5,581 bases of DNA from Anaerolineae bacterium (GCA_016928125.1 JAFGLK010000288.1:1-5581); one strand, 5' to 3'. Counted from the first letter of the stretch, positions 1-4,862 are shown. A program made the numbers and translations. The notes: generated by a model from the letters alone, not told the origin.

Positions 1-605
1 ACGACGGGTTCGGGGGCGAAGGGCTGCCGGATGACGACGTGGTGGCACAGAGCTAGGCCCTGGTTCCCAGCCCGCGTCACGAGTTCCGCCGTCGAGGGCG
101 TGCGCGCCACCTCGATCGGGCGCGCGGCAGCGAAAAATCGGAGCCAGAGATGGCTGTCCAAGCGTTCAGCCGTGGCAGTGCGCACCAAGAGGTGCCCCGC
201 CGGACGGAGAACGCGTCGGGATTCTCTCAGGGCGGCGTCGCGATCTGCCAGGTGATGATAGACCATGGACAGAAACACGAGGTCCACGCAGCCAGTGCGC
301 ACGGGCAGGGCCTCGGCCAAGGCGCAGGTCAGGCCGGTGGCGCCCGATGAGAGCTTGGCCCGAGCCTCGCCAAGCATGTTGAGCGAGCCATCGAGGCCCA
401 ACGCCTGGGCCCGCAGGCCACGGGCCAGAGGCTCCAAGAAGCGTCCCGTGCCACAGCCTATGTCGAGCATCACCCTCACGTCCGTGGGCGGCGCAAAGCG
501 GGCCACGGCGTTCATCCAGAGCTGCAGCGTTTCGGGAGGCAAGCGCCTGGCCTCATCGTAGACGGAATGGATCGCAGAGGCCTCATAGTCAAAGTGGGTG
601 GACAC
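1..605 (-). CDS. Class I SAM-dependent methyltransferase (3' end beyond the window)
   Basis: This is a partial gene read leftwards, with 201 complete codons and no stop before the left edge. The visible protein begins VSTHFDYEASAIHSVYDEAR. It shows the Rossmann methyltransferase signatures in order: motif I LDIGCGTGRF at about residues 47-56, which binds S-adenosylmethionine; an acidic strand-2 end, GLDGS, at about 70-74; motif IV, CVDLVFLSMVYHHL, at about 106-119; and the RRVLRPAGHLLV strand at about 131-142. These match the Methyltransf_11/25 type, which transfers a methyl group to small molecules or other acceptors in the cytoplasm. The substrate cannot be told from the sequence. Family members are usually 220-270 residues, so about 20-70 are missing. 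The GTG start is chosen because AGGAG lies 7 nt upstream and a promoter sits about 40 nt further up; the frame stays open upstream to a stop near 710. It is divergent from the regulator at 1315. Confidence 0.9.
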   Translation of the reverse strand, partial: MSTHFDYEASAIHSVYDEARRLPPETLQLWMNAVARFAPPTDVRVMLDIGCGTGRFLEPLARGLRAQALGLDGSLNMLGEARAKLSSGATGLTCALAEALPVRTGCVDLVFLSMVYHHLADRDAALRESRRVLRPAGHLLVRTATAERLDSHLWLRFFAAARPIEVARTPSTAELVTRAGNQGLALCHHVVIRQPFAPEPV

Positions 606-612
606 GCTCAAG

Positions 613-617
613 CTCCT
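613..617 (-). promoter_or_regulatory. Ribosome binding site of the methyltransferase
   Basis: Read on the minus strand this is AGGAG, 7 nt before the GTG at 605-603. It decides the start, because no ATG lies nearby in this frame and the frame remains open further upstream. Confidence 0.7.
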
Positions 618-650
618 CTCGGGCCTGGTCGACAGAGAATTGTCGCGCCG

Positions 651-679
651 ATCATAGACTCGCCGCGGCAGCCTGTCCA
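651..679 (-). promoter_or_regulatory. Sigma70-type promoter for the methyltransferase
   Basis: On the minus strand TGGACA (679-674, five of six matches to TTGACA) is separated by exactly 17 nt from TATGAT (656-651, five of six matches to TATAAT). Transcription would begin near 644, giving a leader of about 39 nt that contains the AGGAG site. The position relative to the GTG start supports the gene model. This is a consensus match, not a measured start. Confidence 0.6.
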
Positions 680-738
680 GTTCGGCCGGCCGTCTGAGAG
701 ACGCTCGTCAGGAATCTGTCGGGAAAAGGTCAGGAATT

Positions 739-839
739 CGGATGGCTAGCGTAGAAAATCCGGTCGGCATCTATGCTTGAATGAGAGCAGAACCGCTCGC
801 GGGGGAGGGAGGCAGTCGCACGGAAAGGCGGATGGCTAG
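739..839. repeat. Direct repeat CGGATGGCTAG, two copies 90 bases apart
   Basis: CGGATGGCTAG occurs at 739-749 and again at 829-839. The match extends with mismatches as CGGATGGCTAGNGTNG. The copies are exactly 90 bases apart start to start and lie in non-coding DNA 60-190 bases upstream of the methyltransferase promoter. Two binding sites for one regulator, or the remains of a duplication, are both possible. Function is unknown. Confidence 0.4.
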
Positions 840-1048
840 GGTCGGGCAGTGTACGCCCAAAGCGCCCACGCGGGTGATCTGAGTGGCATACTGATCGCCC
901 CGCCATCGTCTCGGAAGTGCGAAGGCACCTCCTCAGCTGAGCGTCCAGCGCCAACCTGCTCGCAGGCACGGCGCATGCGATGATCTGCGTCGTTGGCGGA
1001 TCACTTGCAGTCCCTCTTGGGCGCCAAGGCGGGAAGGGCCCTCACCGG

Positions 1049-1094
1049 CCTCCCCCCAATACGGTGATCGAGGGCCGCCTCCTCCCCCCTCAAT
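1049..1094. repeat. C-run repeat pair in intergenic DNA
   Basis: CCTCCCCCCAAT (1049-1060) recurs as CCTCCCCCC-TC-AAT (1081-1094), 32 bases later, and each copy is followed by a G-rich stretch. The surrounding sequence resembles the C-rich and G-rich intergenic repeats scattered through many GC-rich genomes. I cannot confirm from this window alone that it belongs to a dispersed family. Confidence 0.35.
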
Positions 1095-1158
1095 TGGGCG
1101 GCTCCTCATGCAGACACCCACCCCGCTCTTCCGCTTGGCGCCCTCTCCACGACTGGGC

Positions 1159-1177
1159 GGCGATGCAGAGCATCGCC
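1159..1177. repeat. Perfect inverted repeat, 8-bp arms, 3-base spacer
   Basis: GGCGATGC-AGA-GCATCGCC is an exact dyad about 80 bases upstream of the probable regulator -10 box. No T-run follows on either side, so it is not an intrinsic terminator. It could be an operator or a small RNA hairpin. Confidence 0.45.
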
Positions 1178-1210
1178 ATCCGGCCTGCGACGATCTCCCC
1201 ATTCGGTAGC

Positions 1211-1230
1211 GTGCTGCTGGAAGGCAGCGC
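1211..1230. promoter_or_regulatory. Possible operator dyad upstream of the regulator promoter
   Basis: GTGCTGC and GCAGCGC form an inverted repeat around a 6-base spacer, with one T-G mismatch. It lies about 26 bases upstream of the -10 box at 1257, where a -35 element would be expected but is poor. An activator or autoregulatory site is possible. This is inference only. Confidence 0.25.
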
Positions 1231-1256
1231 CAGGTGCGCGTTGGTGAGGGATTGCG

Positions 1257-1262
1257 TATAAT
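1257..1262 (+). promoter_or_regulatory. Probable -10 box for the response regulator
   Basis: TATAAT is a perfect -10 consensus, rare in this GC-rich DNA, 52 bases before the ATG at 1315. At 16-18 base spacing the -35 position is GC-rich and a poor match. A TG lies two bases upstream of the box, one base off the extended -10 spacing. A weak or activator-dependent promoter with transcription from about 1269 is likely. It also argues against the longer frame that would begin at 1234. Confidence 0.45.
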
Positions 1263-1314
1263 GGTGGCGAGTCCAAAACGCGCGGCAGCAGGGCACGGCT
1301 CTGAGGGTGGGGAG

Positions 1315-1998
1315 ATGCAAGTCCTGGTGATCTGCAGTCAGGCGGACGAGGCGAGTCTACTGCTCTATGCCCTCAGGCGGGCCGAGATCGAGGTGACGGT
1401 CATGCCCGACCTGGAGCGCGCCATGCAGGCTTTCATCGATAGCCCCACGGACTTGGTCTTGCTGGGCCTGCGCCAGGGGCCGCTGGCGGTGTCGGTGCGT
1501 CGCGTCCGTCGCGATAGCCAGGTGCCTCTCGTCGTGATCGCGCGTGCCTGGGATGAGGACGAGCTGTGCGAGGCCCTGGCCGCCGGTGCGGACGTGGCCC
1601 TGGCTCGGCCCTACAGCATGCGTGTGCTGGTGGAACAGGTCAAGGCCCTGCTGCGGCGCTGCGCGGGGACGCCGCTAAGCCTGCTGCCGTCGTTCCGCCT
1701 GGGCGAGCTATGCCTCGATCCTGCCACGCGCACCGTGCAGCTGGAAGGCCACCCGGTGCGGCGTCTGACACAGCTCGAATTCCGTCTGCTCTACCTTCTG
1801 ATGCTACATCGCGGCCAGACGGTGCCCACAGACATCATCGTCGAGCGGGTCTGGGGCTATGAGGCCGGCGCCGGCCCCGAGCTGGTGCGCGGCCTGGTGC
1901 GCCGTTTGCGCACCAAAGTCGAGCCAGATCCGCGCGCCCCCCGCTACATCGTCACTGACCCGGCCATCGGCTACCGTCTGGATTTGCCCCGCGACTGA
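1315..1998 (+). CDS. Orphan OmpR/PhoB-type response regulator with degenerate (aspartate-less) receiver
   Basis: The product has 227 residues, the usual length for this family. The N-terminal half (about 1-115) has the receiver pattern of alternating strands and helices, ending in ARPYSMRVLVEQVKALLRR. The phosphorylation residues are gone: the acidic pair after strand 1 is replaced (VLVICSQADE), the phospho-acceptor aspartate after strand 3 is Gly51 (DLVLLGLRQG), the Thr/Ser of strand 4 is Ala76, and the Lys before the conserved Pro is Arg98. The C-terminal half (about 127-227) is an intact Trans_reg_C winged helix with LTQLEFRLLYLL, a VWGYE turn, recognition helix ELVRGLVRRLRTKVEPD and wing IGYRLDL. 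It therefore should bind DNA but not be controlled by ordinary aspartyl phosphorylation. No histidine kinase is in the window. The ATG is chosen because GAGGG lies 7 nt upstream and the -10 box sits inside any longer frame. Targets are unknown; autoregulation is plausible. Confidence 0.9.
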   Translation: MQVLVICSQADEASLLLYALRRAEIEVTVMPDLERAMQAFIDSPTDLVLLGLRQGPLAVSVRRVRRDSQVPLVVIARAWDEDELCEALAAGADVALARPYSMRVLVEQVKALLRRCAGTPLSLLPSFRLGELCLDPATRTVQLEGHPVRRLTQLEFRLLYLLMLHRGQTVPTDIIVERVWGYEAGAGPELVRGLVRRLRTKVEPDPRAPRYIVTDPAIGYRLDLPRD

Positions 1999-2087
1999 GC
2001 TGGCCGCCTGTGGTCACGTTGTCACCCTGCGCCCCCGTTTTGGCGCGCCTTTGGCACACCGTCGAGCACGTGCTTGTCACGGCGATG

Positions 2088-2096
2088 TGCCATAAT
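2088..2096 (+). promoter_or_regulatory. Extended -10 promoter before the zinc-ribbon gene
   Basis: TGCCATAAT fits the extended -10 form (TGN followed by CATAAT, five of six to TATAAT). There is no -35 at standard spacing; TTGTCA at 2074-2079 is only 11 bases away. Transcription would begin near 2103, giving a leader of about 60 bases. This would let the zinc-ribbon gene be transcribed independently of the regulator upstream. Confidence 0.4.
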
Positions 2097-2111
2097 GCGC
2101 CTAACCGGGCG

Positions 2112-2123
2112 GTGCCGCGGCAC
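2112..2123. repeat. 12-bp perfect palindrome in the zinc-ribbon leader
   Basis: GTGCCGCGGCAC is an exact palindrome starting 16 bases after the probable -10 box. Its position fits an operator overlapping early transcribed DNA, or a small leader hairpin. Palindromes of this length also arise by chance in GC-rich DNA. Confidence 0.3.
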
Positions 2124-2162
2124 GCTGCGGAAGGCCGACCCGACGGAGAGAGGAGACCGTCC

Positions 2163-2369
2163 ATGGCGCTGGCGCTCTGTCCGCAGTGTGACCACGAGTT
2201 CATCGTTCCGGGCGAGCCGGCGCTGGGGCAGCATGTGCTATGCCCCAGTTGCCACACCCATCTGGTGGTGGTGTGGCAGGACCCTTGTGAGCTCGATTGG
2301 GCGGACGCGGTGGATACAGAGTCAAGGCGTCCGAAGCCGTGCACGCCGCCCGAGTCGGAATCGGCGTGA
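2163..2369 (+). CDS. LysW-like mini zinc-ribbon protein (68 aa)
   Basis: The protein starts MALALCPQCDHEFIVPGEP. It has two CPxC knuckles, Cys6/Cys9 and Cys27/Cys30, 18 residues apart, which should bind one structural zinc. The layout of CPxCxxxF, then G-x-x-V-x-CPxC, then hydrophobic VVV and DP..L matches LysW, the small carrier that holds aminoadipate or glutamate intermediates in lysine and arginine synthesis in Thermus, archaea and some Chloroflexota. True LysW ends in EDWGE, whose last Glu is the attachment point. Here the ribbon is followed by ELDWADAVD and then a Ser/Pro/Glu-rich tail ending in Ala, so canonical carrier chemistry looks impossible. No lysine-pathway gene is in the window. 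The ATG at 2163 is preferred because AGGAG lies 8 nt upstream; a longer frame from 2010 crosses the probable promoter. Cytoplasmic. A transcription-related or protein-binding zinc ribbon is an alternative. Confidence 0.78.
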   Translation: MALALCPQCDHEFIVPGEPALGQHVLCPSCHTHLVVVWQDPCELDWADAVDTESRRPKPCTPPESESA

Positions 2370-2405
2370 CAGCCTGGTCCTCCTCTCGTTGCAGCATGGA
2401 CTCTT

Positions 2406-2439
2406 CAGGCGCGATCGGCGGGTGCATCGGGCGCGCCTG
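2406..2439. repeat. Inverted repeat, 8-bp perfect arms, between the small genes
   Basis: CAGGCGCG (2406-2413) is matched by CGCGCCTG (2432-2439) around an 18-base spacer, between the zinc-ribbon stop and the next gene. There is no T-run, so a classical terminator is unlikely. It may form a transcript hairpin that attenuates or stabilises the message. A second short palindrome, CCAGGCCTGG, follows at 2455-2464. Confidence 0.3.
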
Positions 2440-2498
2440 TCCTGTCGCCAGCTACCAGGCCTGGGCCGAGTCATCAGCCACACACATGAGGAAGGAAA

Positions 2499-2792
2499 AT
2501 GGAAGATCAACTGGACAAGCTCCGCCCCATCATCCGCCGCGGCACCCTGAAGCAGTTCACCACCGAGGCATCGGCCAAGATTGCGCCCCACGGCTACACG
2601 GGTGAGTTCGACGGCGAGGCGCTCACATTCTATCGCGTGGCGCAGGAAAAGGCCGGTCTGTTCAAAGCGGGCAAGCGGCAGGTCAAGACGCCGGTGCTCA
2701 AAGTGTCGCGCCCGGGCGCAGTGGTGGTCTTTGACCCTGAGGTGGTCGATCCGGAGTTCGTCGAGCTTCTGTTGAGATTGTATCGGCTCTAG
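2499..2792 (+). CDS. Conserved-looking hypothetical protein, 97 aa, family not recognised
   Basis: I do not recognise this protein. It begins MEDQLDKLRPIIRRGTL and ends in an amphipathic helix, VDPEFVELLLRLYRL. The middle looks beta-rich, with GYTGEFDGEALTFYRV and later TPVLKVSRPGAVVVFDPE joined by a basic loop, FKAGKRQVK. There are no cysteines, signal peptide or membrane segments, so it should be a soluble cytoplasmic protein of mixed alpha/beta fold. The ribosome binding site GAGGAAGG ends 3 nt before the ATG (GAGG core 7 nt upstream), the best in the window, and codon use is GC-rich like its neighbours, so it is very likely a real gene. It lies 129 bases after the zinc-ribbon gene with no visible promoter between them, suggesting a shared transcript, and it is followed by a strong hairpin. 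Confidence 0.8.
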   Translation: MEDQLDKLRPIIRRGTLKQFTTEASAKIAPHGYTGEFDGEALTFYRVAQEKAGLFKAGKRQVKTPVLKVSRPGAVVVFDPEVVDPEFVELLLRLYRL

Positions 2793-2871
2793 GCAACGCG
2801 CCGCATGTGCCCGCGCCTACGGCCGCACCGTAGGCGCGGGCGTCCTCCTTCGGCCGCGCATGCCGCGTTGC
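2793..2871. terminator. Large two-tier inverted repeat between convergent genes, probable bidirectional terminator
   Basis: The inner stem is 14 bp and perfect: 2809-2822 (GCCCGCGCCTACGG) pairs with 2828-2841 around the loop CCGCA. An outer stem pairs GCAACGCG (2793-2800) and GCATG (2803-2807) with CATGC (2859-2863) and CGCGTTGC (2864-2871), leaving a 2-base CC bulge on the left. A 17-base one-sided loop (2842-2858) separates the two tiers. It begins one base after the TAG at 2790-2792 and ends 6 bases before the stop of the opposing gene, so it fills the convergent gap. On the plus strand the inner stem is followed by CUCCUU rather than a true U-run; on the minus strand there is no U-run. 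Termination is inferred mainly from position and stability. Confidence 0.6.
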
Positions 2872-2877
2872 GTTGCG

Positions 2878-4815
2878 TCAATACACCACAATGGGGATGG
2901 GGCCCAGGCCCAGTTGCTCATCCAGCTCCCCGCTGGGCGTGCGCACAGGCAGCCGATTGGGGCTGCCGTCCGCATCCAGCACAAAGGCGGAGAGGCTCAG
3001 CCACCAGTCGCCGCTGGGATGTCCGCTTTCCAGGGGCAGCGTCACGTGGTCGACCAGCGCGCTGGGGTCGTCTGTCAGATGCCAGCAGGTGGTGGGATAG
3101 CGCACGTCAAAGGGTTGCCAGTCCACGGCCTGGCCCTGTGGCCCCTGAGGCGAGACCAAGAGGGCCGAGAAGTAATAGGGCGCATCGATCTGACCCTCGA
3201 TCCGCCACTGTAGGTTCAACGTCAACGCCTCGGCGCCCAGCTCTTGCTGGGCGCCGTAGCCGATCAGGGCCAAGTGCGACCCAAAGCGGGCCTCCGCGAT
3301 GGGTATGATGGGCGATGTGGGCCCCACGCTCACCTCGACCCAGGTTGGCGGCGCGTGCAGACCGGTGCCCACGGTGCGCAGCACCATCACGCACACCAGC
3401 AGCCACACCATCTGGGCCGCGAGGGCAGCCCGTCGGGCCCGGGGCGAGAGGTCTCGCAAGATGAGGGCTGCCCCACCCAGCCATAGAGGCATGAAGAAGA
3501 GCCAGATGCGCCCCGTCTCGCCGCGCCCCGTGCCGGAGAGCACCTGCGCAGCGATGGTGAGGGTCGTTGCCAGCGCGAGGGGGCCGGCGGCCCCGGCGTT
3601 GCGGCTGCGGCTCGCGAGCAGCGCCAGCGCACAGAGCGGGACGCCCATAAAGAGCCCCAGGTCCCAGGTGTGCAGGGCCAGCCAGGGCCAGTAGGGCCGG
3701 TCGATGTGGTGCAGATGAAAGTCAAAGCTGGTGCGCAGAATCGCCAGAGGATTGGCGCCCAACAGCACGCCCACGGCGACTACCAGGGCCAAGCCAAGGG
3801 CGTAGGCCGTTCCCACACTCGCCGCCCGGCGCGCAGAGTCGGCCGAGCGCCCCCTGGTCCACGGCAGATGCAGCAGGGTCCACAGACCGAAGAGCAGGAT
3901 CAGGGGCACGAAGGAGAGGCTGAAGGCGATACTCAGGGCCGACAGCGCGCCAGCCAGGCCCAACCAAAGCCACCGACGGCGTGGGCCGGTCAACCCGCGT
4001 CCAAAGAGCCAGGCCGCTGTCACGCTGAGGAGCGGATAGGGCGTGCTGAGGGTGCCGCTAAAGAGCGCCAGCGAGGGCACCAGGGGCCAGAGCGCGACCG
4101 CCCAGCGCGCGGTGAGGGCGTCGGTCAGGCGGCGCGCCAGGGCGTAGAGGGGCAGGGCGGCGGCCGCCGCCCACAGCGGGGCTGCGATGCCCAGCCAGGC
4201 GGAGGCGATCTGGGGGTTGCTCAGGCGCATCAGCGGGATGTTGTGGCACTGGAAGGTGCGCAGCGGTAGGGCGAGCCGCTCGGCGAGCGTGGGCAGGCGC
4301 TCGAGAGCCCGAGTCAGGAGGGCATACGCCAGCGGCCACCCGGGCGGGCTGATGGCCATGTGGCTGGAAAAGTCGCGCGCGGACAGCATGTATTCGGGCC
4401 AGCGACGCAGGGCCTCTATCGGATCGACGACGCGCGCGCCCAAGGTGAACCCGCCGGTAGTGAGGGCCGAGACGGTGCGGGTGAAGAGCAGCTCCAAAGG
4501 GCAGCCCGACCAGGCCAGGCAGGCCAGAGGAACGGCTATTGCGCCCAGGAAGCACCAGGCGACGTAGAGGTCGGTGCAGCGGGAGCGCAGAAGGCGCAAT
4601 CCGCCGCCGTACAGCGCCAGAGTCAGGCCCAGGGGCCAGAGACGTTTCAGGTCGGAGAGGCGCGGCCGGTCGTAGGGCCAGCGCCAGCCATAGCCGCCGC
4701 GCAACCAGGGCCACAGATCCAGAAGCAGCACGACCACAAGCCCCAGGCTGGCGAGTACGACAAGCCAGACGATGCGTTCTCTAGAGCGTGAGTGGGACAT
4801 GTGTCTGAGCCCCAT
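2878..4815 (-). CDS. Polytopic membrane glycosyltransferase-like protein (GT39/GT-C type) with C-terminal beta domain
   Basis: The product has 645 residues and roughly 12 hydrophobic segments between residues 15 and 482. The first (about 15-33) is followed by an outward loop, LDLWPWLRGGYGWRWPYDRP, where GT-C enzymes place acidic catalytic residues. Other features are ISPPGWPLAYALL (155-167), resembling the HPPG motif of PMT/ArnT-like transferases, and GTGRGETGRIWLFFMPL (428-444). Residues 505-645 form a soluble domain with many beta strands (ARFGSHLALIGYG, LTLNLQWRIEG, WWLSLSAFVLD), similar to the tails of such proteins in Chloroflexota. It probably moves sugars from a lipid-linked donor to an extracytoplasmic acceptor; donor and acceptor are unknown. 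Two starts are possible: ATG at 4815, used here, or ATG at 4800 (Met6); neither has a strong ribosome site. It has its own promoter and converges on the 97-residue gene. Confidence 0.82.
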   Translation of the reverse strand: MGLRHMSHSRSRERIVWLVVLASLGLVVVLLLDLWPWLRGGYGWRWPYDRPRLSDLKRLWPLGLTLALYGGGLRLLRSRCTDLYVAWCFLGAIAVPLACLAWSGCPLELLFTRTVSALTTGGFTLGARVVDPIEALRRWPEYMLSARDFSSHMAISPPGWPLAYALLTRALERLPTLAERLALPLRTFQCHNIPLMRLSNPQIASAWLGIAAPLWAAAAALPLYALARRLTDALTARWAVALWPLVPSLALFSGTLSTPYPLLSVTAAWLFGRGLTGPRRRWLWLGLAGALSALSIAFSLSFVPLILLFGLWTLLHLPWTRGRSADSARRAASVGTAYALGLALVVAVGVLLGANPLAILRTSFDFHLHHIDRPYWPWLALHTWDLGLFMGVPLCALALLASRSRNAGAAGPLALATTLTIAAQVLSGTGRGETGRIWLFFMPLWLGGAALILRDLSPRARRAALAAQMVWLLVCVMVLRTVGTGLHAPPTWVEVSVGPTSPIIPIAEARFGSHLALIGYGAQQELGAEALTLNLQWRIEGQIDAPYYFSALLVSPQGPQGQAVDWQPFDVRYPTTCWHLTDDPSALVDHVTLPLESGHPSGDWWLSLSAFVLDADGSPNRLPVRTPSGELDEQLGLGPIPIVVY

Positions 4816-4833
4816 GAGCAGGAGGTAGGTCCG

Positions 4834-4862
4834 ATTCTACCCAAGGCGGCGCCTCAGGGCAA
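4834..4862 (-). promoter_or_regulatory. Sigma70-type promoter for the membrane glycosyltransferase gene
   Basis: On the minus strand TTGCCC (4862-4857, four of six to TTGACA) is separated by exactly 17 nt from TAGAAT (4839-4834, five of six to TATAAT). Transcription would begin near 4827, only 12 nt before the ATG at 4815 and 27 nt before the ATG at 4800, giving a short leader. It lies in the 61-base gap after the ychF stop, so the gene need not depend on ychF transcription. Confidence 0.55.

Larger units (their letters stand above)
606..1314. other. Divergent intergenic region without a convincing gene
   Basis: About 709 bases lie between the divergent starts of the methyltransferase and the response regulator. 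Short open frames exist on both strands, but their translations are rich in Arg, Ser, Pro and Gly, show no domain or hydrophobic pattern, and lack good ribosome binding sites. The left end holds the methyltransferase promoter and the right end the probable regulator promoter. Between them are an 11-base direct repeat (739 and 829), a perfect palindrome CTCAGCTGAG (932-941), a C-run repeat pair (1049-1094), an 8-bp hairpin (1159-1177) and a dyad at 1211-1230. No tRNA or insertion sequence ends were seen. A small RNA or a decayed gene cannot be excluded. Confidence 0.6.

Noticed and set aside
1234..1314. Longer start (GTG at 1234) for the response regulator, adding 27 residues
   Set aside because: The added residues are not part of the receiver fold, the TATAAT box lies inside them, and the ATG at 1315 has a well-placed GAGGG site.
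730..1320. Several short open frames on both strands between the divergent genes
   Set aside because: Their translations are low-complexity, Arg/Ser/Pro-rich and overlap each other; none has a recognisable motif or a good ribosome site.
1863..1876. A 14-bp perfect palindrome GGCCGGCGCCGGCC
   Set aside because: It lies within the regulator coding sequence and encodes Ala-Gly-Ala-Gly in the usual loop before the recognition helix; GC-rich codons explain it.
1999..2087. Possible terminator after the response regulator
   Set aside because: Short repeats such as GTCAC twice and GGCGCGCC are present, but no stem followed by a T-run could be built.
2010..2162. Longer start for the zinc-ribbon protein, adding 51 residues
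   Set aside because: The extension has no zinc-ribbon homology, crosses a probable promoter and palindrome, and lacks a ribosome site, whereas AGGAG lies 8 nt before the ATG at 2163.
2370..2498. A separate promoter for the 97-residue gene
   Set aside because: No TATAAT-like hexamer with a -35 partner at proper spacing was found; co-transcription with the zinc-ribbon gene is simpler.
2074..2550. A 158-codon frame overlapping the zinc-ribbon gene and the gap after it
   Set aside because: It is Arg/Ser-rich, out of frame with two better-supported genes, and has no ribosome site or domain.
3670..4269. A 199-codon open frame antisense to the membrane protein
   Set aside because: It is a Gln/Gly/Arg/Ala-rich shadow of the GC-rich third positions of the real gene, with no domain pattern.
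4058..4714. A 218-codon frame on the same strand as the membrane protein, in another frame
   Set aside because: Its composition (Arg, Ala, Pro, Leu) is typical of a GC-rich shifted frame, and it lies wholly inside the membrane-protein gene, which has clear transmembrane segments.
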